Assembly: GCF_039543245.1 (NCBI RefSeq)
Contig: NZ_BAABJJ010000003.1
Location: forward strand, 6,393 to 70,392
Source: Algibacter_G agarivorans
GTDB taxonomy: Bacteria > Bacteroidota > Bacteroidia > Flavobacteriales > Flavobacteriaceae
Length of the DNA: 64,000 nt
Reading direction: 5' to 3'
Position numbers and translations under genes: made by a program. Below are positions 20,101 to 28,087 of this stretch, piece after piece. The notes beneath the pieces are model-generated. The model did not search any database and was not told where the DNA came from. It saw only the letters and a program-made list of their open reading frames with translations. Each line of letters begins with the position of its first letter. The first letter of the stretch is position 1.

Positions 20101-20509
20101 AGCTTTAAATTACAAAGCTACTGAGTTTAGGTCAGGTATTTTCATTAATAACGGTTCTGATGGTTTTACATTTGAACCTTTTGAAAATAGAATTCAAATT
20201 TCACCTATAAATAGTATGGTTTATGATGATATTGACGGTGATGGTATTAAAGATTTATTGTTGGCTGGAAACAACTATGTATCCGAGGTTGAAACAACTC
20301 GTGCCGATGCAGGAATAGGAGCGTTTCTTAAAGGGGATTCTCAGAATAAATTTGAATTTATATCTAATAAGGATCTTGGATTGTTTATTGATAAAGACGT
20401 ACGGGATATGACCGTGATTAAAACAAAAAAAGGAAAAATAGTGTTTGTAACAAACAACAATAGTGAACATGATATGCTTGAAGTAAATTGTAATTTACAA
20501 TTCAGATAG
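17126..20509 (+). CDS. Large FG-GAP/VCBS-repeat lipoprotein with ASPIC/UnbV domain (2)
   Basis: This 1127-residue paralogue has the same plan as the preceding protein: lipoprotein signal (NVTSCKK), N-terminal FG-GAP repeats (DFNNDGLQD, DINQDGYLD, DYDNDNDLD), and a central ASPIC/UnbV domain around residues 530-625 (LVNTRGFLSSVSNVIHFGV). A second repeat set follows (DVNNDGFDD, DADNDGDKD, DFDSDGDLD, DIDNDGDMD). The two genes are 8 bp apart and surely co-transcribed. Their sequences are diverged but colinear, so they are an old tandem duplication. The family is known for predicted calcium-binding propellers. A role in holding polysaccharide at the surface is inference from location. Confidence 0.85.
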   Translation: MSIYRAKTNNVFILLIIGIVFSINVTSCKKDNENYALEKTTNILPSKLFESVSSSLSGITFVNELVETKSYNYFKYNYSYIGGGVATADFNNDGLQDLFFTSNSKENKLYLNKGNFKFDDITSKAGINPPSGFNTGVTVVDINQDGYLDIYLCRGGYQQDNNKFANLLYINNGDLTFTEKAKNYGLADANRTIQATFFDYDNDNDLDVYISNAPDVIGKSKVLNLDEVAENPDTYEQKGSDRLYENDGNGYFNDVSKKAGITYDLGFGLNPQVCDLNNDGWLDIYVCNDFNIPDFTYINNGNGTFTESREQMFKHMSFNSMGSDFTDINNDGLLDLMTLDMNPEDYIRSKTTMAMTSISRFEQMVNSGYHYQYMHNMLQLNNGNGTFSEISKLSGMADTDWSWALLSADFDLDGYNDIYITNGVYRDVMDRDAHNETLKTLRANRRKPTDDDFLKFTKMMPQQKINNFFYKNNGDLTFENTSETWVNATPTFSNGAVYADLDNDGDLDIVVNNINEEASVLKNNAIDTKLGQYLKIKLKGPQKNNNGLGATIKLFQKGGALQTRQLVNTRGFLSSVSNVIHFGVPTDEAIEKIEIHWLDGKYQEIQNVQPNSLLNISYSNATKVPIIQQKKDDETLFTKLKPKYIHQDLYFNDYSLQVLLPHKLSQTGPALAKADVNNDGFDDIYLGGGLGQAGQLLLGNTNGTLKDKNIPVFNQDKMFEDQGATFFDADNDGDKDLYVVSGSYELHNNQKLLQDRLYINNGNGQFTRSKGVLPKLTSSGSVVAPSDFDSDGDLDLFVGGRVIPGNYPLPAVSYILKNNNGSFSIETPMVAPELEKIGLVTSAVWIDLNNDNSQDLLVTGEWMGIHVFLNKGGVLEKSTNYNTLNNAVGWWNKILVEDIDNDGDMDIIAGNLGLNYKFHASNEKPFKVYTTDFDFNGTQDIILAKEYKGEEVPVRGKTCMTQQIPDLAKKIPSYNDFANKNLEGILGNALNTALNYKATEFRSGIFINNGSDGFTFEPFENRIQISPINSMVYDDIDGDGIKDLLLAGNNYVSEVETTRADAGIGAFLKGDSQNKFEFISNKDLGLFIDKDVRDMTVIKTKKGKIVFVTNNNSEHDMLEVNCNLQFR

Positions 20510-20533
20510 TTACTTGAAATTAATTTTTATTCT

Positions 20534-20570
20534 AGGGGTTGTTCTTTTAAATAACATTGGAACAAACCCT
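20534..20570 (+). terminator. Possible hairpin between FG-GAP gene 2 and regulator copy 2
   Basis: AGGGGTTGTTC (20534-20544) can pair with GAACAAACCCT (20560-20570) with one mismatch. No strong T run follows, so it may be a weak terminator or attenuator. Confidence 0.35.
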
Positions 20571-20586
20571 ATTGTTATAAGTTTTT

Positions 20587-22215
20587 ATGGATTCAAAATA
20601 TATAAAACTTTTTTTAATAATTATAGCCTTAATTTTTCTAAGTCACAGCGCTACAGCTATTAGCTTAGAACAGGATTCTTTGTTGATAGCAGCCAATAAA
20701 GCTTATAAAAAAGCTAAAAAATTAGAATTCAAAAAGCTAGATAGTGCATTTTATTTGCTAAACACTAGCTATAAAGGTTTTTTAAAATATGGAGACAGTA
20801 CAAAAGCCGCCGAAAGTTTAATGGAAATAGGGTATATCTATGGCTCCAATGCCAAGTATGAAGACTCTTATGATGCTTATTGGGAGGCTTTGCTACTTGC
20901 TGATCAAATTAAAAACGATAAGTTAAAGGCATCTATTTATATTAAAATTGGTCGTCTTTATAGTTTTTTTAAAAGAAAAGATATAGCTATAACCTACTTA
21001 AAAAAATCATTGAGATTAAATAAAAAGTTGATTAAAAAAAAGATAATTGATGAATCTGTTCTTGTATCTAACTATTACTTTTTAACTGCTACTTATCGAG
21101 AAATGAATAACCCTGAGCTAGTAAAAACTTATCTTGATAGTTGCTTCATTTATTTTTCAAAATCTCAGGAAATACCCCTTCAAAGATTACTGTTTGAAAA
21201 AGCGAACATGTTATCTCAGGAAAATAACCCTGTAGAAGCTCTAAAAAGCATGGAGAGCATAGAGCCTTGGTTCTTAGAAAACGAACCCGTTTATTTAGTA
21301 CTTGTTTATACATATTGGGGGGACATGTATAAAAAAATATTTGATTATAATAAAAGTGAGGTCTATTATAAGCTTGCATTAAGTACTTCTGAAAAATACC
21401 ATAGCCATATAGATTTTACACCTTTAATTTACGAAAAGTTATCCGAAGTATATTTAAACAATAATAAATACGATAAGGCTTTTGAGTCGATAAAAAAATC
21501 AAAAGATTTAGACGCTCAATTTTTTGATAGCAGAAGTGAAAATAATCAACCTATATTTGAGATTAAAGACTCATACAGAATAGAAAAAGAGCGAAAAGAA
21601 AAAATAACACAAAAACAAAAGCAAGAACAAGAAAACAAAATATCAAGTTTAAGAAACATTATATTATTAGGGACTATATTTTTTATTTCTATTATCGGAA
21701 TCATTTATTTTAAATATTTAAAATCAAAACATGGAGCTGAAAAAGAAATCATTAAAAGAAATAAAGAATTAGAAATTAAAAAAGCACAAGAGTTATTAGA
21801 TGTAAAAAACAAAGAGTTAGCTACTACAGCATTAAAATTAGTTGAAAAAGATGAATATCTAAAGAGTATTAAAGAAAAATTAAAATCAAAAGAGATAAAT
21901 TTCAATTCTAAGGCAGAAGTTAACAAAGTTGTTAAATCTATTTCTATTAATAACGACCAAAGTTGGGAAGAATTTAAATTAAGATTTATTTCTGTTAACG
22001 AAAGTTTTTATGAAAATCTCACAAAAAAATTCCCAAACCTAAGCCAAGGAGATCATAAAATATGTGCGTTAATAAAATTAAATTTCTCGAGTAAAGAAAT
22101 GTCTAGACTTTTAGGAATATCTATAGAATCTGTGCATACGGTACGTTATAGATTAAGAAAAAAAATGAAGCTTGCAAGAGCAATAAATTTAGTTGAATAC
22201 ATAAACACATTATAA
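20587..22215 (+). CDS. Membrane-spanning TPR regulator with LuxR-type HTH (copy 2)
   Basis: This 542-residue paralogue of the 6569-8233 protein has a signal peptide (about 1-25, LIFLSHSATA). TPR-like helices run to about 330, with conserved landmarks shared with copy 1 (SDYKSHIDFTPL/EKYHSHIDFTPL, YEKLSEVYL, DAQFFDSRS). A transmembrane segment lies near 356-376, followed by a Lys/Glu coiled coil and a C-terminal LuxR-like HTH (LSQGDHKICALIKL, MSRLLGISIESVHTVRYRLRKK). The HTH regions of the two copies are nearly identical, so they could recognise the same or similar DNA. The gene follows FG-GAP gene 2 after 77 bp and precedes the AHG operon. This suggests a sensor for agar-derived sugars. Confidence 0.85.
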   Translation: MDSKYIKLFLIIIALIFLSHSATAISLEQDSLLIAANKAYKKAKKLEFKKLDSAFYLLNTSYKGFLKYGDSTKAAESLMEIGYIYGSNAKYEDSYDAYWEALLLADQIKNDKLKASIYIKIGRLYSFFKRKDIAITYLKKSLRLNKKLIKKKIIDESVLVSNYYFLTATYREMNNPELVKTYLDSCFIYFSKSQEIPLQRLLFEKANMLSQENNPVEALKSMESIEPWFLENEPVYLVLVYTYWGDMYKKIFDYNKSEVYYKLALSTSEKYHSHIDFTPLIYEKLSEVYLNNNKYDKAFESIKKSKDLDAQFFDSRSENNQPIFEIKDSYRIEKERKEKITQKQKQEQENKISSLRNIILLGTIFFISIIGIIYFKYLKSKHGAEKEIIKRNKELEIKKAQELLDVKNKELATTALKLVEKDEYLKSIKEKLKSKEINFNSKAEVNKVVKSISINNDQSWEEFKLRFISVNESFYENLTKKFPNLSQGDHKICALIKLNFSSKEMSRLLGISIESVHTVRYRLRKKMKLARAINLVEYINTL

Positions 22216-22232
22216 TAAAGTTTTTGTCTATT
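22215..22232 (+). promoter_or_regulatory. Weak tandem GTCAAGT-like motif at the end of regulator copy 2
   Basis: The sequence ATAAAGTTTTTGTCTATT starts at the regulator's stop codon, exactly as at 8233-8250. The AGTTTTTGTC core is kept but the second half-site is degenerate. Confidence 0.3.
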
Positions 22233-22256
22233 CCAAATAACAAATTTAAAGACTTT

Positions 22257-22274
22257 GTATAGTTTTAGTCAAGT
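22257..22274 (+). promoter_or_regulatory. Tandem GTCAAGT-like motif upstream of the AHG operon
   Basis: The sequence GTATAGTTTTAGTCAAGT is identical to 8275-8292. It ends 236 nt before the first gene of the AHG operon, further than at most sites, so a long leader would be needed. No other copy was seen nearer the gene. Confidence 0.45.
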
Positions 22275-22510
22275 TGGTTTTTGACTATAACTATTGTGCT
22301 TTCTAGTAATTTAGCAAGCATATTCAGTTTCTGTTTTTTTATTGAATCTAGGTTAATCCCATATTTAATTAAATACATAAATTCTGAACAGACATAGAAA
22401 TTCTGAACATTTGAAGCGTATTAATGGATAATCCTTTCTCTAAATTATACAGAAATGTGTTTCTTTTGTAATTCATACAGTGAAAAAACAATTATTAATT
22501 ACAATATATA

Positions 22511-23527
22511 ATGAAAGCAACGCAATACAAAGGAAATCAAACTTTCAGTGTTATAGAAAAAGACATTGAACAACCAAAACAAGGTGAAGTACGAATAAAA
22601 GTAGCTTATGTTGGTGTTTGTGGTACAGATGTACATATTTATCATGGTATGATGGATAAACGTGTAAATATTCCAGAAACAATAGGCCATGAAATGTCGG
22701 GTGTTATCGATGCCGTGGGTGAAGGTGTTTCTGGTTTCTCAGTAGGAGAAAAAGTAGTAGTTCGTCCATTGGATGACAGAAAGGTAAAACCATCTGACAA
22801 AGGGTTTAATCACATTTGTGAAGAATTAAAATTTATAGGTATTGATAGTCCTGGAGCTATGCAAGAGTATTGGAATGTTCCAGCATTTACATTACACAAA
22901 TTAAAACCAGATACCGATTTAAAATTAGCAGCTTTAATTGAGCCATTATCAGTAGCAACACATGATGTGCGTTTAAGCGGATTGGTTGCAGGAGAAACAG
23001 CTGTTGTACTAGGTGGAGGACCAATAGGATTATTAGTAGCTATGGTTGCTAAAGAAGTAGGAGCAAATGTGATTATTTCTGAGGTGAATGAAATTCGTAT
23101 TGCAAAGGCTAAAGAAATGGGGTTAAATGCTGTAAGTCCATTAAAAGTAGATTTGGTCCAATATGTGAGAGAACAAACAGAAGGGCGTTTAGCAGATGTT
23201 GTTTTTGAAGTGGCGGGAGTACAACCTGCTTTGGATGTCATGACTGAAGTTGCAGGAATAAGAGGGCGAATTGTAATGGTGGCTATTCACGGTCAACCAA
23301 AACCAGTCAACTTATTTAAATTTTTCTGGAAAGAATTAAAACTGATTGGTGCTCGTGTATATGAGAAAGAAGATTATGAAAAATCTATCAATCTAATTAC
23401 TGCGAATGAATTGCCATTTGAAGACATGATTACAGATGTTCAACCATTGAGCAACATCCAAAAAGTTTTTGAAAACATAGACAATAACCCTGATGGCATG
23501 AAAGTGCTAATGGATTGTGCATTATAA
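22511..23527 (+). CDS. Zinc-dependent medium-chain dehydrogenase, probable 2-keto-3-deoxy-L-galactonate 5-dehydrogenase
   Basis: This 338-residue MDR-family alcohol dehydrogenase has the catalytic zinc ligands C37 (GVCGTD) and H60-E61 (GHEMSG) and the NAD-binding motif VVLGGGPIGLLVA. The loop that normally carries four structural-zinc cysteines is shortened and keeps only one Cys (NHICEE), so structural zinc is probably absent. In known AHG catabolism, a dehydrogenase of this family oxidises 2-keto-3-deoxy-L-galactonate to the 2,5-diketo acid. Its neighbours (SDR, aldehyde dehydrogenase and cycloisomerase, all within 100-115 bp) are the other steps, which supports this assignment. A general sorbitol/threonine dehydrogenase role cannot be excluded from sequence alone. 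Confidence 0.75.
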   Translation: MKATQYKGNQTFSVIEKDIEQPKQGEVRIKVAYVGVCGTDVHIYHGMMDKRVNIPETIGHEMSGVIDAVGEGVSGFSVGEKVVVRPLDDRKVKPSDKGFNHICEELKFIGIDSPGAMQEYWNVPAFTLHKLKPDTDLKLAALIEPLSVATHDVRLSGLVAGETAVVLGGGPIGLLVAMVAKEVGANVIISEVNEIRIAKAKEMGLNAVSPLKVDLVQYVREQTEGRLADVVFEVAGVQPALDVMTEVAGIRGRIVMVAIHGQPKPVNLFKFFWKELKLIGARVYEKEDYEKSINLITANELPFEDMITDVQPLSNIQKVFENIDNNPDGMKVLMDCAL

Positions 23528-23553
23528 TTATTAAAACAACATAAAACATACAA

Positions 23554-24324
23554 ATGAGTATTTTAAATAAATTTAGTTTAGAAGGCAAAACAGCCTTAGT
23601 TACAGGATGTAAAAGAGGTATTGGAAAAGCCATGGCTATTGGGTTAGCAGAAGCAGGAGCCAATATTATAGGCGTTTCAGCATCATTAGAAAAAGAAGGA
23701 AGTGCAGTAGCAAAAGACGTTGAAGCTGTAGGAAAAGAATTTACAGCATATCAATGTGATTTTTCAGATAGAAAAGCAGTATATGCATTTATTGCAGAAG
23801 CAAAGGCAAATCATCCACAGATAGATATTTTGGTAAACAACGCAGGAACCATATTAAGAGCTCCAGCAGTTGAACATTCAGACGAACTTTGGGACAAAGT
23901 AATCGAGGTAAACCAAAATGCTCAGTTTATTCTGACAAGAGAATTTGGTAAGGATATGGTAGCAAGAGAATCAGGAAAAGTCATCTTTACGGCATCGTTG
24001 TTAACGTTCCAAGGCGGAATTACAGTTCCAGGTTATGCAGCAAGTAAAGGTGCCATAGGACAAATGACTATGGCGTTTGCTAATGAGTGGGCTGGCAAAG
24101 GTGTAAATGTAAATGCCATTGCTCCAGGTTATATAGCAACAGATAATACAGAAGCATTAAGAAACAACCCAGAAAGAAATAAGTCAATATTAGAGCGTAT
24201 TCCAGCTGGACGTTGGGGAAAAGCTACGGATTTTGCTGGGCCAACAGTGTTTTTAGCATCAGAAGCAGCATCATACATGAATGGTACTACTGTTCTTGTT
24301 GATGGTGGATGGATGGGTAGATAG
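23554..24324 (+). CDS. KduD-like short-chain dehydrogenase, probable 2,5-diketo-3-deoxygalactonate reductase
   Basis: This 256-residue classical SDR has the cofactor motif TGCKRGIGKAMA, NNAG, catalytic S148 and Y161-x3-K165 (YAASK), and the C-terminal FLASEAASYMNGTTVLVDGG. It resembles KduD and gluconate 5-dehydrogenases. In the AHG pathway an SDR of this kind reduces 2,5-diketo-3-deoxy-L-galactonate to 2-keto-3-deoxy-D-gluconate. This diketo acid is chemically the same as the KduI product of uronate breakdown, since only C4 remains chiral. It sits 26 bp after the zinc dehydrogenase and 112 bp before the aldehyde dehydrogenase. Confidence 0.78.
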   Translation: MSILNKFSLEGKTALVTGCKRGIGKAMAIGLAEAGANIIGVSASLEKEGSAVAKDVEAVGKEFTAYQCDFSDRKAVYAFIAEAKANHPQIDILVNNAGTILRAPAVEHSDELWDKVIEVNQNAQFILTREFGKDMVARESGKVIFTASLLTFQGGITVPGYAASKGAIGQMTMAFANEWAGKGVNVNAIAPGYIATDNTEALRNNPERNKSILERIPAGRWGKATDFAGPTVFLASEAASYMNGTTVLVDGGWMGR

Positions 24325-24390
24325 AAAAGGCCCTTAATCCCCAAAGAAGAAATTAGCAAGTTTGTGAATAAATTTCTTGCAAGGTTTAAA

Positions 24391-24408
24391 TCCCAATAGT
24401 TATCGGGA
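24391..24408. repeat. Small imperfect palindrome between operon genes
   Basis: TCCCAATA and TATCGGGA flank a GT dinucleotide, forming a hairpin with one mismatch. Similar TCCCGATA/TATCGGGA hairpins occur in flavobacterial intergenic regions. It may be an interspersed repeat or mRNA-processing structure. Confidence 0.4.
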
Positions 24409-24436
24409 CTTGTAGGTATAAAATAAATAGGAAAAA

Positions 24437-25891
24437 ATGGCAGAAATTAAAGAATATAAATTATTTATAAATGGTGAATGGAGAACTTCTACATCTGGAG
24501 AAACAATTGATATTGTTAGTCCTTCTACTGAAGAAATAGTTGCTAGAATTCAAAATGGAACGGCAGAAGAAGCATTAGAGGCTTTGGAAGCTGCCGATAA
24601 AGCCCAAAAAGAATGGAAAAAATTACCTGCAAGAACAAGGGGTGAATATCTATACAAATTAGCAGATGAAATTGATGCTAATGCAGATTACTTGGCAAAA
24701 CTCTTAGTAAAAGAACAAGGTAAGCTTTTGAAAGTTGCACGAATGGAAGTTGCTGTTACAGGTTCTTTTATTCGATATGCGGCAGAAGGAGCGAGAAGGA
24801 TTGAAGGCGATATTATTCCTTCTGATAATCCAAATGAACAAATCTGGATTCAAAAAGTGCCAAGAGGTGTGGTTGTAGCGATTACTGCTTGGAATTTTCC
24901 ATTGGCATTGGCAGGTCGTAAATTAGGACCAGCTTTAGTGGCAGGAAATACTATAGTAATTAAACCAACGTCTGAAACACCATTAGCAACTTTAGAGTTA
25001 GGAAATTTAGCTAATAAAGTAGGTATTCCTGCTGGGGTTATTAATATTCTAACAGGTCCAGGTAGGGCTATGGGAAATGCTTTAGTTGAGAGTCCGCTTT
25101 GTAAAATGGTAACCATGACAGGCTCAACTCCTGTAGGTCAGCAAATTGCTAGAAATGCAGCTCAAAACCTAACACATGTACAATTGGAGTTAGGTGGAAA
25201 AGCACCGTTTATAGTATTTGAAGATGCAGATATTGACGATGCGGTAGATGCGGCTTTACATTCACGTTTTGATAATTGCGGTCAAGTTTGTACTTGTAAC
25301 GAGCGTATGTATGTTCATGAAAATATATATGACGTTTTCATGGAAAAATTCATTACAAAAACAAAAGCATTAAAAGTTGGTGACCCCATGTTAGATGATA
25401 TCGATATGGGACCAAAAGTAAATGCAGCAGAATTGAAGCACATGGAACACCTTGTAGAAGTTAGTTTAAAAGAAGGTGCAACTTTGGCAACAGGAGGTAA
25501 ACGTCCAGAAGGTGCTCAATTTGAAAAAGGGTATTGGTTTGAACCAACAGTTCTTACAGATGTTACTCAAGATATGACTATTGTTCACGAAGAATCATTT
25601 GGACCAATATTACCAGTTTTAAAATTCAAAACTTTTGATGAAGTTATTGGTTATGCTAACGACTGTGAATATGGTTTAGCAGCAATGGTGTTTACTAATG
25701 ACATGAACACAATCATGAAATGTAATGATGAATTGGAGTATGGAGAGATCTATGTAAATCGTGGTCATGGAGAACAGCACCAAGGTTTCCATAATGGATA
25801 CAAATTATCAGGTTCAGGTGGTGAAGACGGTAAATATGGATTCGAACAATACATGGAAAAGAAAACTTTTTACGTAAGACATAAGGTATAA
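24437..25891 (+). CDS. Aldehyde dehydrogenase, probable 3,6-anhydro-L-galactose dehydrogenase
   Basis: This 484-residue NAD(P)-dependent aldehyde dehydrogenase has catalytic C285 (NCGQVCTCNE) and general base E251 (LELGGKAP). The motif pattern is close to AldA-type lactaldehyde dehydrogenases. Enzymes of this superfamily oxidise AHG to 3,6-anhydrogalactonate, the first step of AHG catabolism. The next gene starts 3 bp after the stop and encodes the expected cycloisomerase, so translation is probably coupled. GH117, which releases AHG, is in the same operon. If the assignment is wrong, L-lactaldehyde or another aldose would be the most likely substrate. Confidence 0.8.
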   Translation: MAEIKEYKLFINGEWRTSTSGETIDIVSPSTEEIVARIQNGTAEEALEALEAADKAQKEWKKLPARTRGEYLYKLADEIDANADYLAKLLVKEQGKLLKVARMEVAVTGSFIRYAAEGARRIEGDIIPSDNPNEQIWIQKVPRGVVVAITAWNFPLALAGRKLGPALVAGNTIVIKPTSETPLATLELGNLANKVGIPAGVINILTGPGRAMGNALVESPLCKMVTMTGSTPVGQQIARNAAQNLTHVQLELGGKAPFIVFEDADIDDAVDAALHSRFDNCGQVCTCNERMYVHENIYDVFMEKFITKTKALKVGDPMLDDIDMGPKVNAAELKHMEHLVEVSLKEGATLATGGKRPEGAQFEKGYWFEPTVLTDVTQDMTIVHEESFGPILPVLKFKTFDEVIGYANDCEYGLAAMVFTNDMNTIMKCNDELEYGEIYVNRGHGEQHQGFHNGYKLSGSGGEDGKYGFEQYMEKKTFYVRHKV

Positions 25892-25894
25892 ATA

Positions 25895-26989
25895 ATGAGC
25901 ACAAAAATTTCAAACATAAAAACACGCTTATTTACGGTACCTCTACCAGAGGTCATGTCCGATGCCAAACATGGCGACCATTATCACTTTGAATTAGTTA
26001 CTGTTACAATTACGTTAGAAGATGGTACAGAAGGTACGGGTTATACTTATACCGGAGGTAAAGGAGGTTTTGCCATAAAAGCCATGGTAGAACATGATTT
26101 CACTAATGTTTTAATAGGTAAAGACGGTACCGATATCGAAGGGATTTATGATTTCTTAGAATGGCATATTCACTATGTGGGTCGTGGAGGTATAGCATCT
26201 TTTGCGATTTCGGCAGTTGATATTGCATTGTGGGACATCCGTTGTAAAAAAGCGGGTCAACCTTTATGGAAAATGGCTGGAGGTCAAGGAAATACCTGTA
26301 AAGCATATTGTGGTGGTATCGATTTAATGTTCCCTGTAGAAAAGCTTTTAGGAAATATGAAAAGCTATCTTGAACGTGGTTTCAACGCTGTAAAAATTAA
26401 AATTGGAAGAGAAAATCTTCAAGAAGATTTAGAGCGTATCAAAGCGGTAAGAGAATATATTGGTCCCGATGTTACTTTTATGGTAGATGCAAATTACTCT
26501 ATGACGGTTGAAAAAGCCATCAAAGCTATTGAAGGTTTCAAACAATATGATATTACTTGGTTTGAAGAGCCTATTATTCCAGATAACTATAAAGGTTTTG
26601 GTGAGATTGTAGATGCTACAGGCTTTCCATTAGCCATGGGAGAAAATTTACATACTATTCATGAATTTGAATATGCTTTTGATCAAGCTAAATTATCATT
26701 TGCTCAACCAGATGCTTCCAATTGTGGAGGGGTTACAGGCTGGTTAGCAGCGGCAAGATTAGCAGATAAACATGGTATTCCTGCATGTTCACACGGTATG
26801 CAAGAGCTTCATGTAAGTTTGGTGTCCTCACAACCTAATTCTGGATGGTTAGAAGTTCACAGTTTTCCAATAGATGAATATACAACAAGACCTTTAGTCG
26901 TTGAAAACTATAGAGCGGTAGCACCAGATTACCCAGGTGTTGGAGTCATATTCAATTGGGAAAAACTAACGCCATACGAAGAAAAATAA
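25895..26989 (+). CDS. Enolase-superfamily protein, probable 3,6-anhydro-L-galactonate cycloisomerase
   Basis: This 364-residue mandelate racemase/muconate lactonizing family enzyme has an N-terminal capping domain and a barrel with the KxK motif K167/K169 (AVKIKIG). The metal ligands are D198 (VDANY), E224 (FEEP) and E250 (GENLH), and H300 (CSHGMQELH) is the likely second base. In the AHG pathway, an enzyme of this superfamily opens the anhydro ring of 3,6-anhydrogalactonate to give 2-keto-3-deoxy-L-galactonate. The gene is directly downstream of the aldehyde dehydrogenase (3 bp). It is only distantly similar to the DgoD-type dehydratase at 39456-40616, so the two probably act on different acids. 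Confidence 0.8.
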   Translation: MSTKISNIKTRLFTVPLPEVMSDAKHGDHYHFELVTVTITLEDGTEGTGYTYTGGKGGFAIKAMVEHDFTNVLIGKDGTDIEGIYDFLEWHIHYVGRGGIASFAISAVDIALWDIRCKKAGQPLWKMAGGQGNTCKAYCGGIDLMFPVEKLLGNMKSYLERGFNAVKIKIGRENLQEDLERIKAVREYIGPDVTFMVDANYSMTVEKAIKAIEGFKQYDITWFEEPIIPDNYKGFGEIVDATGFPLAMGENLHTIHEFEYAFDQAKLSFAQPDASNCGGVTGWLAAARLADKHGIPACSHGMQELHVSLVSSQPNSGWLEVHSFPIDEYTTRPLVVENYRAVAPDYPGVGVIFNWEKLTPYEEK

Positions 26990-27011
26990 AATTAACCTTA
27001 ACACTATTTAA

Positions 27012-28058
27012 ATGAGTTTACATATTTCAGATTTTGGAACATTATCAGGTGAAGTAATTAAAGAATATACTTTAAAAAACGCCAATGGTGTTGAGGTTAA
27101 TATTACTAATTATGGAGCAACAATTACCACTATAAAAGTGCCTAATAGCAAAGGTGTTATAGAAAACATTGCTTGTGGATTTGATACCCTTGAGGGTTAT
27201 TTTGGAAAAGATTATGTTGAAAACGCACCTTATTTCGGAGGGACTATTGGTCGGTATTGTTCTCAAATTAAAGATGCTAAATTTTCATTAAATGGAAAAG
27301 AATATCAATTAGCAAATAACTGCGGACCAAATAATTTACACGGAGGTAGAGTAGGATTTGATAAAAAAATATGGACTGCTGAAACCTTTGAAAGCTCAAA
27401 TGGTTCTGGAGTAAAAATGAAACTCAAGAGTAACCATTTAGAAGAAGGTTTTCCTGGTAATGTTGATGTTGAAGTGACACTCACTTTAGCAGATGATAAT
27501 GCATTAACTATTGATTATGTGGCGACACCAGATCAAGACACACCTTTATCGTTAACAAATCATACGTATTTTAATCTGAATGCATTTCATTCAGATGTAG
27601 AATGCCATAACGCACAAGTTAATGCGAATAAGCGATTAGAATGTGATGATACTGGTGCAGCAACAGGACGCGTGGTAAATGTTGAAGGAGCGGCCGATGA
27701 TATGCGTCAACCAAAAAAAATTGGTGATGCACACAACGAAATGAGTGATGGCTTCGAAAATTTTTACATCCTTGATAATGAAAATGCAAATTTTGTTGAA
27801 GCAGCAAAAATTACCTGTCCAGATTCAGGACGATCTTTAACCGTTAAAACTACTGAACCATGCATGTTATTGTATACTGGAAAATATACTTCAGATGCCA
27901 TTAAACGTGAAAATGGAGAACAGTATGGCAAGTATAGAGGGTTTTGCTGTGAAACGCATCGCTACCCAAATGGGCCAAATATTGAAAATTCTCCTAAGTC
28001 AATAACCAAGGCAGGAGAAACTTTTAAAAGTACTACACAGTTTAAATTTGACTGGTAA
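27012..28058 (+). CDS. galM: Aldose 1-epimerase (galactose mutarotase)
   Basis: This 348-residue GalM-family protein has no signal peptide, so it should be cytoplasmic. Family residues are visible: NNLHGG (first His), LTNHTYFNL (second His) and the catalytic Glu in CCETHRYPNGPN. It interconverts alpha and beta anomers of D-galactose or related hexoses. In this operon it fits behind GH117, whose galactose product must be presented to the next enzyme in one anomeric form. The spacing is 22 bp from the cycloisomerase gene and 29 bp to the transporter gene. Confidence 0.88.
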   Translation: MSLHISDFGTLSGEVIKEYTLKNANGVEVNITNYGATITTIKVPNSKGVIENIACGFDTLEGYFGKDYVENAPYFGGTIGRYCSQIKDAKFSLNGKEYQLANNCGPNNLHGGRVGFDKKIWTAETFESSNGSGVKMKLKSNHLEEGFPGNVDVEVTLTLADDNALTIDYVATPDQDTPLSLTNHTYFNLNAFHSDVECHNAQVNANKRLECDDTGAATGRVVNVEGAADDMRQPKKIGDAHNEMSDGFENFYILDNENANFVEAAKITCPDSGRSLTVKTTEPCMLLYTGKYTSDAIKRENGEQYGKYRGFCCETHRYPNGPNIENSPKSITKAGETFKSTTQFKFDW

Positions 28059-28087
28059 CATTAATAGCAAACTAAAACTAAAACACT

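Noticed and set aside
13812..20509. FG-GAP proteins as polysaccharide lyases or glycosidases
   Set aside because: No catalytic motif was found; the repeats are calcium-loop propellers.
22810..23241. Long minus-strand frame (143 codons) inside the zinc dehydrogenase gene
   Set aside because: It is a shadow of the real gene on the other strand, rich in Ser/Thr/Asn/Ala as expected from antisense of coding sequence, with no family similarity.
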